A stretch of DNA of 64,000 bases from Pseudomonas baetica (GTDB lineage Bacteria; Pseudomonadota; Gammaproteobacteria; Pseudomonadales; Pseudomonadaceae), in assembly GCF_019733355.1 (NCBI RefSeq), contig NZ_JAIHLQ010000007.1:124001-188000 (forward strand), read 5' to 3'. Positions 9,359 to 17,755 of the stretch are shown here, piece by piece. Each line of letters begins with the position of its first letter. The first letter of the stretch is position 1. Below the pieces are notes generated by a model, which was not told where the DNA came from, ran no database searches, and saw nothing but the letters and a program-made list of their open reading frames with translations. Both the position numbers and the translations under genes were made by a program.

Positions 9359-9471
9359 AACTGGTCGCGAGATCAGTCGATGGACCAGAGACCTTAGGTC
9401 GGTCTTCTGGACTATCTCCTCATCAGGCTAATCACGGTTTTTGACCCGGCTTTTTGCCGGGTCTTTTTTTT
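9359..9471 (+). ncRNA. prrF: PrrF iron-responsive small RNA
   Basis: The sequence begins AACTGGTCGCGAGATCAG and contains GACTATCTCCTCATCAGG followed by CTAATCACGG. These are the conserved 5' end and the target-pairing region of Pseudomonas PrrF RNAs. It ends in the terminator GACCCGGC-TTTTT-GCCGGGTC plus eight Ts. PrrF is made under iron starvation and base-pairs, with Hfq, to mRNAs of iron-rich proteins such as sodB and TCA-cycle enzymes. The Fur box directly upstream agrees. It is a single copy here, whereas P. aeruginosa has two in tandem. Nearby haem and redox genes (catalase-like, b561) could be indirect targets, but that is speculation. Confidence 0.93.
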
Positions 9472-9748
9472 ACCCGTTTTTCGGGCTTATGGCTTCAGGC
9501 TAATGAAGTCTTTAAGTGCTGCAAATTCGATGACGCGGATAGTATCAAAAGAGTATTGCTTGGCAAACGAAGCCCGAGCACATTGGGGCAAACTAATAGC
9601 AATTAGCGCTTGAGAATCAATCGCATAGCCTCTAAGCTGCATGAGCGTCATGGAGGACGCCCCCGCCACGCCCCAGCATTTCCCCTCGGTTTCATCTCTG
9701 TCTTGCGTGTAAAGTAGCCACCATAAAAATCATATTCAGGAATCGATT
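9472..9748. other. Intergenic stretch with no firm gene
   Basis: Between the PrrF terminator and the carboxypeptidase start. A 60-codon open frame on the minus strand (9487-9669) has no clear ribosome site and no recognisable motif. The base composition here is lower in GC than in neighbouring genes, so this may be decayed sequence. Confidence 0.4.
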
Positions 9749-10918
9749 ATGACCGTGGCCAAATCTTCGTTCGACATCAGTGCCAACTTCGACAGCGGCA
9801 ATATTCAAGTCATCGATATCAGCAATCCGCTCAATCCGGTTCTGGCCATCCGCCCGGACACCCGAAGCGCCCACTTTCAGTGGTTCCACTTCAAGGCCAG
9901 TGGTCTTCATGTCGGCCAGGAACACTGGTTTCGCCTCAACAACGCCAGCCAATCTTCGTACAACAAAGCCTGGGATGGTTATCAGGCCGTAGCCTCCTAC
10001 GATCACGTCAACTGGTTCCGTGTACCCACCATTTTCGAAGGCGACTGCCTGCGTTTCTGCCTCGAAGCCACCCAGACTCACGCCTGGTTCGCCTATTTCG
10101 AACCCTACAGCCGCGGCCGCCACGACTGGTTGATCGAACAAGCGCTGACCAAGGCCGGCACCGAGTTGCTGGCGACAGGTAAAAGTGTCGAGGGCCGCGA
10201 TATTCAGTTACTGCGCAAAGGCAGCGGCGCGCAAGGTCAGCGCAAAATCTGGATCATCGCCCAGCAACACCCGGGCGAGCACATGGCCGAGTGGTTCATG
10301 GAAGGGGTGATCGAACGCCTGGAAAGACACGACGATCCGGTGCTGAATAAACTGCTCGCCAGTGCCGATCTGTACCTGGTGCCAAACATGAACCCGGACG
10401 GCGCCTTCCATGGGCATCTGCGCACCAACGCCATGGGACAAGACTTGAACCGTGCCTGGCAGAGCGCCAGTCAGGAAATCAGCCCTGAAGTCCTTTTCGT
10501 GCAGCAGCAGATGGAAAAGTACGGCGTCGATCTGTTTCTCGACGTACACGGCGATGAGGAAATCCCTCATGTCTTCACCGCCGGTTGCGAAGGTAATCCG
10601 GGGTATACGCCGCGGCTGGAGAAACTCGAAGAACATTTCCGCAGCCATCTGAAACACACCACCAAAGACTTCCAGACCAAATACGGCTACACCCGTGACG
10701 AACCGGGCCAAGCCAACATGACCCTGGCGTGCAACAGCGTTGGCCAACAGTACGATTGCCTGTCACTGACCCTGGAAATGCCGTTCAAGGATCACGACGA
10801 CGCGCCGAACCCGCAAACCGGCTGGTCGGGCAAACGCTCCAGCCAGCTAGGCAAAGACGTGCTGACGACCATTGCCAGCATGGTCGATACCCTGCGCGAT
10901 CCACTCTCCCTCGCCTGA
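9749..10918 (+). CDS. Cytosolic M14-family zinc carboxypeptidase (Nna1/CCP-like)
   Basis: A 389-residue protein with an N-terminal beta-rich domain (about 1-125) and an M14 carboxypeptidase domain. The zinc ligands are H174 and E177 (HPGE) and H267 (LDVHGDE). NMNPDG and NRAW supply substrate-binding residues, and the catalytic glutamate is E343 in LTLEMPF. There is no signal peptide, so it should act in the cytoplasm, like the bacterial homologues of the tubulin-deglutamylating carboxypeptidases. It probably removes acidic residues from C termini, but the bacterial substrate is not known. AGGAA precedes the ATG. It is a single-gene unit with its own hairpin downstream. Confidence 0.92.
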   Translation: MTVAKSSFDISANFDSGNIQVIDISNPLNPVLAIRPDTRSAHFQWFHFKASGLHVGQEHWFRLNNASQSSYNKAWDGYQAVASYDHVNWFRVPTIFEGDCLRFCLEATQTHAWFAYFEPYSRGRHDWLIEQALTKAGTELLATGKSVEGRDIQLLRKGSGAQGQRKIWIIAQQHPGEHMAEWFMEGVIERLERHDDPVLNKLLASADLYLVPNMNPDGAFHGHLRTNAMGQDLNRAWQSASQEISPEVLFVQQQMEKYGVDLFLDVHGDEEIPHVFTAGCEGNPGYTPRLEKLEEHFRSHLKHTTKDFQTKYGYTRDEPGQANMTLACNSVGQQYDCLSLTLEMPFKDHDDAPNPQTGWSGKRSSQLGKDVLTTIASMVDTLRDPLSLA

Positions 10919-10946
10919 CCAAAAGATTGGGTAGCTGCCCCTGAAA

Positions 10947-10973
10947 AATGGCGCATCGTCACAATGCGCCATT
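10947..10973. terminator. Hairpin between convergent carboxypeptidase and b561 genes
   Basis: AATGGCGCAT pairs with ATGCGCCATT (10-bp stem, 7-nt loop). Four to five As lie to the left, giving a short U-tract for the minus-strand transcript. Confidence 0.6.
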
Positions 10974-10981
10974 GCGGTCAG

Positions 10982-11527
10982 CTAACCGCGATTGCGACCG
11001 CGCAACATGCTGTCCAGCACTTCGTCGCGGCGCACCCAGCCATGGAACAACGCCGCCGCCAAGTGCACCAGCACCGTCAAAAACAGCAGATAAGCCAGAT
11101 AACCATGGGCCCTGCGCAGCAACGCAAACAACTGCGCATCGGCCGGGACAATCGACGGCAATTGCAGCGACGCACTGAGCATCACCGGCTCGCCCGAGGC
11201 GCTGATCATCGCCCAACCGAGCAGTGGCAGTACCAGCATCAACGCATAAAGCAACACATGCGAGGCCTTCGCAGCCATCACCTGCCAGCCCGGTAGATCC
11301 TCCGGCAGCGGCGGCTGGCGTGTGGAGAAACGCACCAACAGACGCACGATCACCAGCAACAGAATCGCGATGCCCAAGGGCTTGTGCAGGTGGATCAGCC
11401 ATTCATGCCGTTCGGAGACCGAGGTGACCATGCCGGCACCAATAAACAGCATCGCGATGATCATCAGCGCCATCAGCCAATGCAGCAGGCGCGCCAACAG
11501 CGCGAAATGAGTCGGTTGAGCGCTCAT
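10982..11527 (-). CDS. Cytochrome b561 (di-haem membrane protein)
   Basis: A 181-residue integral membrane protein with four hydrophobic helices. Histidines sit at the helix positions expected to bind two b haems (LLHWLMAL, HLHKPLGI, ASHVLLYAL, AHGYLAYLL). It would pass electrons from quinol to a periplasmic partner. The start is the ATG preceded by AGGAGGCTCG and overlaps the catalase-like gene by 4 bp (ATGA), so the two proteins are translationally coupled and probably form an electron-transfer pair. Expression should be under the ECF sigma encoded on the other strand. Confidence 0.92.
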   Translation of the reverse strand: MSAQPTHFALLARLLHWLMALMIIAMLFIGAGMVTSVSERHEWLIHLHKPLGIAILLLVIVRLLVRFSTRQPPLPEDLPGWQVMAAKASHVLLYALMLVLPLLGWAMISASGEPVMLSASLQLPSIVPADAQLFALLRRAHGYLAYLLFLTVLVHLAAALFHGWVRRDEVLDSMLRGRNRG

Positions 11528-12618
11528 GGACGAGCCTCCTGTTTGGCGGCGGGCAACTGGCTGACTTCGCGGGTGCGACGCAGATAGGAATTGGCGTAAC
11601 CGGCGGAACGGGCCGCGAGCAACGGGTCGTCGGAGCCTTGAATCCCGGCCGGCAACACCAGCGGGTCGTAATTGATGTCGCGGCACTCACCGCTCAGTTG
11701 CGGCTGAGTCTTTTCCAGCACCAGGGTGCCGGCGTTCACAACCTTGCGCCCTTCGGGCCAGGCCTTGCTGGCGTCGTTCACCGGGTCACCGGCGTTAGCC
11801 AACGTGATATTCAACTGAAAACGCAACGGTGCAGCGGCAAGCCGTTGCACCAGATCCCTTTCCAGAAAGTCACCGCCCTCGGGTGCGCTGTCACCCGCCG
11901 CGTCTTTAGCCAATGGCGTCATGCTCCAGCGCACAGCCTGCTTCTTCCCGCTGGCGTCCACCAGATAGAACGCATTGACGCTGTTATAGGTTTCGGTGGC
12001 GTAACTGGCCGATGGCTTCGCGGTCTTCACCCAAGTCAGAAACGGCACAGCTTCCGGGTGCGCGGCGAAGAACGCCGGCACCTTGCTTGGGTCAGGTTTG
12101 CCCGTGGCCGGATCCGGCGACTGCGCCTGCTGCAACTGATAGAACGCCTCAGGCGTGCCCACCGGGAACACCGGCATGCTGTTCATCCCGGTGCGCCACT
12201 GCTGACCATTGGCCTGGGTGAAGCGCAGCGCCAGACTGCGAATCGGCACGCTGCTGTCCGGCGCATAGGGATTACCCGCCGGCAACGCAAAACGCCCCAC
12301 CACCGGGGTGCGCGGCTCGTTGAACACTTGCGCAGCCGAGAACACCCGCGCCTCGCCACTGCTCTCGAAATGCCCGATCACACACACACCTTTGGCATGA
12401 TTGCGACGGAATCCGGGATGCACGCCGTTGTTTTTCTCCAGCACATCGACCAGCGCCTTTGGCGTCAGGCGTTGTGGGTCAAAGGTGCCGTGAACGTAGG
12501 CAAACGCCCCGGCCACTGCGGCGACTACCACGGCAATGCCGCCAAGACGCAGTACCAGGCTCGCGGCACTCAGTGGCGGGCGCTGCGGCCCGCCTGAGGG
12601 TGAAGTGCGATCAACCAT
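11524..12618 (-). CDS. Catalase-related haem peroxidase (SrpA-like), membrane-anchored
   Basis: A 364-residue catalase-fold protein, much shorter than true catalases. An N-terminal hydrophobic segment (about 22-41) likely anchors it facing the periplasm. The distal histidine is H74 (GFRRNHAKGV). The proximal haem ligand is probably the tyrosine of RSAGYANSY near the C terminus. Small proteins of this group act as peroxidases rather than efficient catalases. GGAG precedes the ATG. It is co-transcribed with the downstream b561 gene and has its own GGAATAA...CGTCT promoter facing away from the ECF sigma gene, which implies a stress-induced function. Confidence 0.9.
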   Translation of the reverse strand: MVDRTSPSGGPQRPPLSAASLVLRLGGIAVVVAAVAGAFAYVHGTFDPQRLTPKALVDVLEKNNGVHPGFRRNHAKGVCVIGHFESSGEARVFSAAQVFNEPRTPVVGRFALPAGNPYAPDSSVPIRSLALRFTQANGQQWRTGMNSMPVFPVGTPEAFYQLQQAQSPDPATGKPDPSKVPAFFAAHPEAVPFLTWVKTAKPSASYATETYNSVNAFYLVDASGKKQAVRWSMTPLAKDAAGDSAPEGGDFLERDLVQRLAAAPLRFQLNITLANAGDPVNDASKAWPEGRKVVNAGTLVLEKTQPQLSGECRDINYDPLVLPAGIQGSDDPLLAARSAGYANSYLRRTREVSQLPAAKQEARP

Positions 12619-12661
12619 GAATAACTCCAGGACCATCGGCCACAAGTAGGAAGAGTCAGCA

Positions 12662-12687
12662 AGACGCACCCCGTCTGGATTTATTCC
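12662..12687 (-). promoter_or_regulatory. ECF-type promoter of the catalase-like/b561 operon
   Basis: On the minus strand GGAATAA (12687-12681) is followed after exactly 14 bp by CGTCT (12666-12662), reading toward the gene start at 12618. The same two boxes with the same spacing precede the sigma gene. CGTC is a typical ECF -10 core. Confidence 0.8.
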
Positions 12688-12715
12688 ACAGTCCGGTATT
12701 TATTTTTCCGAACGT

Positions 12716-12741
12716 GGAATAACCTCCAACGGCGGACGTCT
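12716..12741 (+). promoter_or_regulatory. ECF-type autoregulatory promoter of the sigma gene
   Basis: GGAATAA (12716-12722), 14 bp, CGTCT (12737-12741), reading toward the sigma start at 12776. It is identical in boxes and spacing to the divergent promoter, as expected for an autoregulated ECF factor. Confidence 0.8.
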
Positions 12742-12775
12742 CCCTAGTCCACAGCGTAGTAACCAGCAGAATTTC

Positions 12776-13282
12776 ATGAGCGAATTCGACGAACAATTGA
12801 GAGAAATCATTCCCGGATTGCGGCGTTTCGCCGTGTCGTTGACGCGCAATAGCAGCAGCGCCGACGATCTGGTGCAGGCAAGCCTGGAGCGGGCCTTGTC
12901 GAGTTGGGGCGGCAAACGCGTCGACGGTGATCTGCGCGCCTGGCTGTTTGCGATCCTCTACCGACAGTTTCTCGATGCGCATCGCCGCGCCCGACGCTAT
13001 GCGCGGATGCTCGAATTTTTCACCGGGCGCGACGATGCCGAACCTTCGGTTGAGCGCACCGTCATCGCCCAATCGACACTGCAAGCCTTTGATAGATTGC
13101 CCACCGAACAGCGCGCGCTACTGCTGATGGTCTCGGTTGAAGGCCTTTCCTACAAGGAGGTCGCCGAGATCCTTGGCGCCCCGATCGGCACCGTGATGTC
13201 GCGCCTGTCCCGCGCGCGCCAGGCCTTGCGCCAACTCAGCGATGGTGAAATCAGCAGCCCTTCTTTGCGGATACTCAAATGA
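12776..13282 (+). CDS. ECF RNA polymerase sigma factor
   Basis: A 168-residue group 4 sigma factor. Region 2 is about 10-75 (DDLVQASLERAL, LRAWLFAILYRQFLDAHRR) and region 4 about 105-155 (LPTEQRALLLMVSVEGLSYKEVAEILGAPIGTVMSRLSRAR). It has no C-terminal extension. It starts about 35 bp downstream of its probable own promoter and overlaps the anti-sigma gene by 4 bp (ATGA). It likely drives itself, its anti-sigma and the divergent catalase-like/b561 operon. The inducing signal cannot be read, though peroxide or another oxidant is plausible from the targets. Confidence 0.94.
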   Translation: MSEFDEQLREIIPGLRRFAVSLTRNSSSADDLVQASLERALSSWGGKRVDGDLRAWLFAILYRQFLDAHRRARRYARMLEFFTGRDDAEPSVERTVIAQSTLQAFDRLPTEQRALLLMVSVEGLSYKEVAEILGAPIGTVMSRLSRARQALRQLSDGEISSPSLRILK

Positions 13283-14034
13283 TCAGCCTGCCTCCCAGCG
13301 AGCATGACCTGCACGCCTACGTCGACCACCAACTCAGCGACGCCGACCGGCGTGTGCTGGACACCTGGCTGGCGAATCACCCAGACCAAGCCGCGCAGGT
13401 TCGCGCCTGGCAACGCGACGCCCAGCAATTACGTGCGGCACTGGGGGGCGCGTTGCAGCAGCCGGCCAATCCGGAGCTTGACCCGGCACTGATTCGCCAG
13501 CGCCGCAAACGTCAGTCACGTCGACACCTGGCCAGCGCCGCCGTGTTGCTGATCGCTGTCAGTGTGGGTGGTTTCAGTGGTTGGCAAGCGCGAGAAATGA
13601 CCCTCGTGCGCGCCTCGGCATTACCAATGACCGACGCCTTGCAGGCCTATCGCTTGATTGCCCAGCAGGGAATGCTCCCGGCCGATTACAAGGTCGACAG
13701 TAACGGCGACATGCAGCGCTGGCTCGACCGCTATTTCACTCAGGCGAGTCGCTTGCCGGATCTCAAGGCTGCCGGGTTTGAACCGGTCAGCGGACGGTTG
13801 CTCAGCACCGACGAAGGCCCGGCGGCGATGGTGATGTATGAGGATGGAGGTGGGCACAAAGTCAGTTTTTATGTGCGACCACCGGGACCTAAAAATACCT
13901 TTCTGCCGCGTGGCAGCCGCAACGATGGGGATCTGCAGGCCGAATACTGGTCCGGGCACGGGTATAACTATGCGATGGTCAGCCCGGTTGATACGCCGGT
14001 CGCCCCACTGCTCAAGCAATCCCTGCCACTGTGA
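13279..14034 (+). CDS. Membrane-bound anti-sigma factor
   Basis: A 251-residue protein. The N-terminal cytoplasmic part (about 1-80) starts with an anti-sigma-like helical domain (HDLHAYVDHQLSDADRR). One membrane helix follows (about 83-102), then a periplasmic domain of about 150 residues. The cysteines of the zinc-binding anti-sigma motif are absent, so it is not a thiol-switch type such as RsrA. Release of sigma probably depends on the periplasmic domain or on proteolysis. It overlaps the sigma gene by 4 bp, the standard layout for cognate pairs. Confidence 0.9.
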   Translation: MISLPPSEHDLHAYVDHQLSDADRRVLDTWLANHPDQAAQVRAWQRDAQQLRAALGGALQQPANPELDPALIRQRRKRQSRRHLASAAVLLIAVSVGGFSGWQAREMTLVRASALPMTDALQAYRLIAQQGMLPADYKVDSNGDMQRWLDRYFTQASRLPDLKAAGFEPVSGRLLSTDEGPAAMVMYEDGGGHKVSFYVRPPGPKNTFLPRGSRNDGDLQAEYWSGHGYNYAMVSPVDTPVAPLLKQSLPL

Positions 14035-14210
14035 AACGCGATATAACCCTGTGGGAGCGGACGCGACCAATACAGCGGGCCCGGACGCAGATTTGTGTTC
14101 AATGGCCGCCCACTCTCGAGCGGCTGCAGTAGAAGACGCGCTCTGCGTGTGGTTACACTACGCCGCCGCGCTCCGGGGAGCCGGTTTGACGAACACGGAG
14201 TCACCACAAA
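14035..14210. other. Intergenic region with REP remnant
   Basis: A single degenerate REP half (GTGGGAGCGG at about 14051) follows the anti-sigma stop. The rest holds no recognisable element apart from GGAG 12 nt before the GTG start of the next gene. Confidence 0.5.
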
Positions 14211-15341
14211 GTGCCCGCCCGACCGCCAAAACGAACGCGATTGATCCAGCGCTGGCCAGTGTTACGCCGCTGGTTCGGCAAACGCCTGCCCGCCGGTGCT
14301 GGCCATGACGCCAGTGCCCAGTCGATCCGCGACTACTTCCGGCACAAGGCCCACAGCCAGGGTTACACCCTCAGCCACAGCCAGCAGCGCGTGATCGATT
14401 GTCTGGCGCAGCAGGCCAGTCTGCTGTTCGGCGCAGAATCACACACCCCGCCGAGTCTGTATCTGTACGGCGCCGTTGGACGCGGCAAGAGCTGGCTGCT
14501 GGAGGGGTTTTTTCAGGCGCTGCCGATCACGCAGAAACGGCGGCTGCATTTCCATGAGTTCTTTGCTCATCTGCATCAGGGCATGTTCCGCCATCGCGAA
14601 CAGGGCGATGCCCTCGCCCTCACGCTCGATGAACTGCTGCAAGACTGCCGGGTGCTGTGTTTCGACGAGTTTCATGTGCATGACATCGGCGACGCGATGC
14701 TGATCAACCGGTTGTTCAAGGCGTTGTTCCAGCGCGCGATTGTGCTGTTGGTGACCTCGAACTACCCACCTGAGGGCTTGCTGCCCAACCCGCTCTATCA
14801 CGCCCGCTTCAAACCCGTCATCGAACTGATCAACTCACGCATGCAGGTCATGGAAGTCGGCGGGCCGCACGATTACCGAAGCCAGGCGCGCAACCAGGCG
14901 CATCAATTGTTCACGCAAGGTCACTATGTGTGGCCGGCCACGCCAGCTCAGCGCCACATCCTGAACCTGCCACCGCACGATGCTCCAGCTCTCGCCCTAG
15001 CGGTCGGCACCCGGCAATTGCAGGCACGGTTGTGCGAGAGTCAGCGGGTCGGTTTTACCTTCAGTGATCTGTGCGAACAGCCGACGGCGGTGATGGATTA
15101 TCTGGAGCTTTGTCGGCGTTTCGACCACTGGGTCATTGATGATCTGCCGGCACTGGCTGAATGCTCGATCGCCGCGCAACAGCGTTTCATCAATCTGATC
15201 GACGTGCTCTACGATCAGGACAAATGCTTGACCCTGCTCGGTCAACTGCCGCTGTTTGAGAGTCTGGGCGGCAATGCCATTGACCTGGCCCGCACGCGGA
15301 GCCGGTTGGGGCAGTTGCAGGAAGTCCGCCCCATTACCTGA
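14211..15341 (+). CDS. zapE: ZapE/AFG1-family ATPase
   Basis: A 376-residue P-loop ATPase of the AFG1/ZapE family, usual length for the group. Walker A is GAVGRGKS (about 87-94), Walker B CFDEFHVHD, and the sensor-like VLLVTSNYPPE follows. In E. coli ZapE associates with the Z-ring and helps division under low oxygen or heat. The usual pseudomonad zapE lies elsewhere near rplM, so this may be a second copy. The start is a GTG (MPARPPKRTR) with a weak, distant GGAG, and the basic N terminus makes the exact start uncertain. It is transcribed alone. Confidence 0.88.
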   Translation: MPARPPKRTRLIQRWPVLRRWFGKRLPAGAGHDASAQSIRDYFRHKAHSQGYTLSHSQQRVIDCLAQQASLLFGAESHTPPSLYLYGAVGRGKSWLLEGFFQALPITQKRRLHFHEFFAHLHQGMFRHREQGDALALTLDELLQDCRVLCFDEFHVHDIGDAMLINRLFKALFQRAIVLLVTSNYPPEGLLPNPLYHARFKPVIELINSRMQVMEVGGPHDYRSQARNQAHQLFTQGHYVWPATPAQRHILNLPPHDAPALALAVGTRQLQARLCESQRVGFTFSDLCEQPTAVMDYLELCRRFDHWVIDDLPALAECSIAAQQRFINLIDVLYDQDKCLTLLGQLPLFESLGGNAIDLARTRSRLGQLQEVRPIT

Positions 15342-15457
15342 CAAGCCGAGTTCCCCTGCGAAAGCGCGATCGCAGTGCAGCGGAAGAATTCGACAGTGTT
15401 GAATCTGCCGTTATCATGTCGCCCATTCCTTGCGACTCCTCTATTGCGAAGACCTTT

Positions 15458-16771
15458 ATGCATACCCTTGCTCAATTGCGCGCCGGCGAATTGTCGGGCA
15501 TCACGCGGCTGGATCTGTCCTGCGGGCTGACCGAGTTCCCGCCGCAGATCTTTGATCTGGCCGACACCCTCGAGGTGCTCAACCTCAGCGGCAACGCCTT
15601 GAGCAGTCTGCCGGATGATTTGCATCGGCTGACTCGGATGCGCGTACTGTTCTGCTCCGACAATCAGTTCACCGAGCTGCCCGCCTGCCTCGGCCAATGC
15701 GCCGCGTTGACGATGATCGGTTTTAAAGCTAACCGCATCGTCGATGTGCCGGGTGCCGCCCTGCCAACGCGGCTGCGCTGGCTGATCCTGACCGACAACT
15801 GCATCGAAACCCTGCCGAGCGAACTGGGCGAACGTCCTGACCTGCAAAAACTCATGCTGGCGGGCAATCGCCTGCAATCGCTACCCGCTTCTCTGGGTAA
15901 CTGCCATCGGCTGGAGCTGATCCGCATCGCCGCCAACCGCCTGAGCCAATTGCCACCCTTTCTGCTGGCGTTGCCGAGCCTGACGTGGCTGGCCTATGCC
16001 GGTAATCCACTGGAAACCGAAGCCGACGCCGCCGCCCTCCGAGCCACACCGCAGATTGACTGGTCAACGCTGCGCCTGGAGCAGCAACTGGGCGAAGGCG
16101 CTTCGGGGGTGATTTCCCGGGCGACCTGGCAGCAAGCCGAGGGCTCACTGAAGCCGGTCGCCGTGAAGTTATACAAAGGTGAAATGACCAGCGATGGCTC
16201 GCCGCTGCATGAAATGAACGCCTGCATCACGGCCGGGCTGCACCCGAATCTGATCCGGGTTGAAGGTCGTATCGATGGCCATCCCGAAGGCCAGCAAGGG
16301 CTGGTGATGCAATTGATTGATCCGAGCTTTCGCAATCTGGCGGCATTGCCGAGCCTGGCGTCCTGCTCACGGGACGTTTACGCCGAAGATTGCCGCTTCA
16401 CGGCCGACGTTGCGCTAAGGATTGCCAAGGGCATCGCGTCGGCGGCCGAACATCTGCATCAACAGGGCATCACCCACGGCGACCTCTACGGGCACAACAT
16501 TCTGTTGAACGACGAGGGCGATTGTTTGCTGGGAGATTTCGGCGCGGCGTCCTTCCATGCCACCACGGACAATCTGGAGACACGATCACTGCAACGCATC
16601 GAAGTGCGTGCGTTCGGGGTTTTGCTCGGGGAACTGCTCGCGCGGATCGACTCGGGGTTGAGTGATGAGCGGCGTGGGGTGCTGGAGGATTTGCAGCGGC
16701 GCTGCTGTCAGGCCGATGTGCTGGGGCGGCCGGGGTTCAGTGAAGTGATTGCGGTACTGGACAAGCAGTGA
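15458..16771 (+). CDS. Leucine-rich-repeat protein kinase
   Basis: A protein of about 437 residues joining two domains. Residues 15-185 are seven or so leucine-rich repeats (LEVLNLSGNALSSLPDDL type). Residues 200-437 form a protein-kinase domain: glycine loop GEGASG (212-217), VAVK lysine K237, alpha-C glutamate E252 (HEMNAC), catalytic HGD with D342 and N347, and DFG at 360-362. All key residues are present, so it should be active, with HGD instead of HRD suggesting no activation-loop phosphorylation switch. There is no signal peptide. An in-frame ATG at 15416 would add 14 residues without homology-like character. The architecture resembles plant and amoebal kinases, and the substrate is unknown. 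Confidence 0.9.
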   Translation: MHTLAQLRAGELSGITRLDLSCGLTEFPPQIFDLADTLEVLNLSGNALSSLPDDLHRLTRMRVLFCSDNQFTELPACLGQCAALTMIGFKANRIVDVPGAALPTRLRWLILTDNCIETLPSELGERPDLQKLMLAGNRLQSLPASLGNCHRLELIRIAANRLSQLPPFLLALPSLTWLAYAGNPLETEADAAALRATPQIDWSTLRLEQQLGEGASGVISRATWQQAEGSLKPVAVKLYKGEMTSDGSPLHEMNACITAGLHPNLIRVEGRIDGHPEGQQGLVMQLIDPSFRNLAALPSLASCSRDVYAEDCRFTADVALRIAKGIASAAEHLHQQGITHGDLYGHNILLNDEGDCLLGDFGAASFHATTDNLETRSLQRIEVRAFGVLLGELLARIDSGLSDERRGVLEDLQRRCCQADVLGRPGFSEVIAVLDKQ

Positions 16772-16775
16772 CCGC

Positions 16776-16815
16776 AACGCGGTCAATCGCGGGCTTGCCC
16801 GCGATTGACCGCGTT
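16776..16815. terminator. Long perfect hairpin between convergent genes
   Basis: AACGCGGTCAATCGCGGG pairs perfectly over 18 bp with its inverted copy around CTTG. It resembles a REP-derived palindrome. It probably ends or protects both the kinase and the yebC-family transcripts. Confidence 0.7.
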
Positions 16816-16829
16816 ACCGGTAAAACGAA

Positions 16830-17534
16830 TCAGCCCGCCAGACCGACAAACATATCCTGTACGTCGTCATGGTTGTCGAGGCCTTCCAGGAACGCTTCAA
16901 CCTCAGCCATCTGCTCATCGCTCAAACCGCTGACCGGGTTCTTCGGCTGGTAGCCAAGCTTGGCCGACAACACGGTGAAGCCTTGCTCCGGCAGGGCTTT
17001 CTGCACGGAGTCGAGGTCGGTCGGATCGGTCAGGAACAGGGTTGCGCCGTCTTCACCCGGTTCAAAATCCTGGGCACCGGCTTCGATGGCAGCCATTTCC
17101 GGATCAGCGTCCGGGGTGTCCGGCGATGCTTCGATCATGCCCACATGGTTGAAGTCCCAGGCAACGGAGCCGGAAGCGCCCAGTTGCCCCTTACGGAACG
17201 CCACACGGATTTCCGCGACGGTGCGGTTGATGTTGTCGGTCACGCACTCGACGATCAGCGGTACCTGGTGCGGCGCGAAGCCTTCATAAGTCACGCGATG
17301 GTATTGCACGGTTTCACCCAGCAGGCCCGCGCCTTTCTTGATTGCGCGATCCAGGGTTTCTTTCGGCATCGAGGCTTTCTTGGCCTGTTCGACCACCAGA
17401 CGCAGGTGTGCGTTGGTGGCGGTATCGGCACCGTTGCGGGCAGCAATGGTGATTTCTTTCACCAGTTTGCCGAAGATTTTGCCCTTGGCGTTGGCTGCCG
17501 CTTCTTTGTGTTTAACCTTCCACTGTGCGCCCAT
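16830..17534 (-). CDS. YebC/PmpR-family protein (YeeN-like)
   Basis: A 234-residue member of the DUF28 family, with the typical N terminus ([27 protein letters not shown]) and the acidic C-terminal half ([12 protein letters not shown]). Family members have been described as DNA-binding regulators and, more recently, as translation factors that relieve ribosome stalling at proline stretches. The GAQWK start is closer to YeeN than to YebC proper (AGHSKW). The gene is monocistronic. Pseudomonads usually have another copy next to ruvC, so this is the paralogue. Confidence 0.9.
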   Translation of the reverse strand: MGAQWKVKHKEAAANAKGKIFGKLVKEITIAARNGADTATNAHLRLVVEQAKKASMPKETLDRAIKKGAGLLGETVQYHRVTYEGFAPHQVPLIVECVTDNINRTVAEIRVAFRKGQLGASGSVAWDFNHVGMIEASPDTPDADPEMAAIEAGAQDFEPGEDGATLFLTDPTDLDSVQKALPEQGFTVLSAKLGYQPKNPVSGLSDEQMAEVEAFLEGLDNHDDVQDMFVGLAG

Positions 17535-17755
17535 TACTCACTCTCTTGATCTGTGGCGCCGAGACATCTATTGGCCGACGCGTGGCGCCAAGTTTATACG
17601 GCCTAAAGTCGGCAATCGACCAAAAAAATCCAATGTGGAATCGACTTATTCACCAGACCTTGTAGGGGGATTCTGAAAAACCCCTTTGACATAACCATTC
17701 AACGCTGGGGTTTCGTACCCTCTGAGGCCCGTATTGCCTGACAGAGCCTGTTCGA

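Noticed and set aside
9487..9669. 60-codon frame on the minus strand
   Set aside because: No convincing ribosome site or motif, and it lies in lower-GC intergenic sequence. Kept only as a remark on that stretch.
12776..14034. Iron-starvation (FecI/FecR) type sigma system
   Set aside because: The anti-sigma lacks the FecR domain pattern, no TonB receptor gene is adjacent and no Fur box precedes the sigma gene. The matched GGAATAA/CGTCT promoters point to a stress-type ECF factor.
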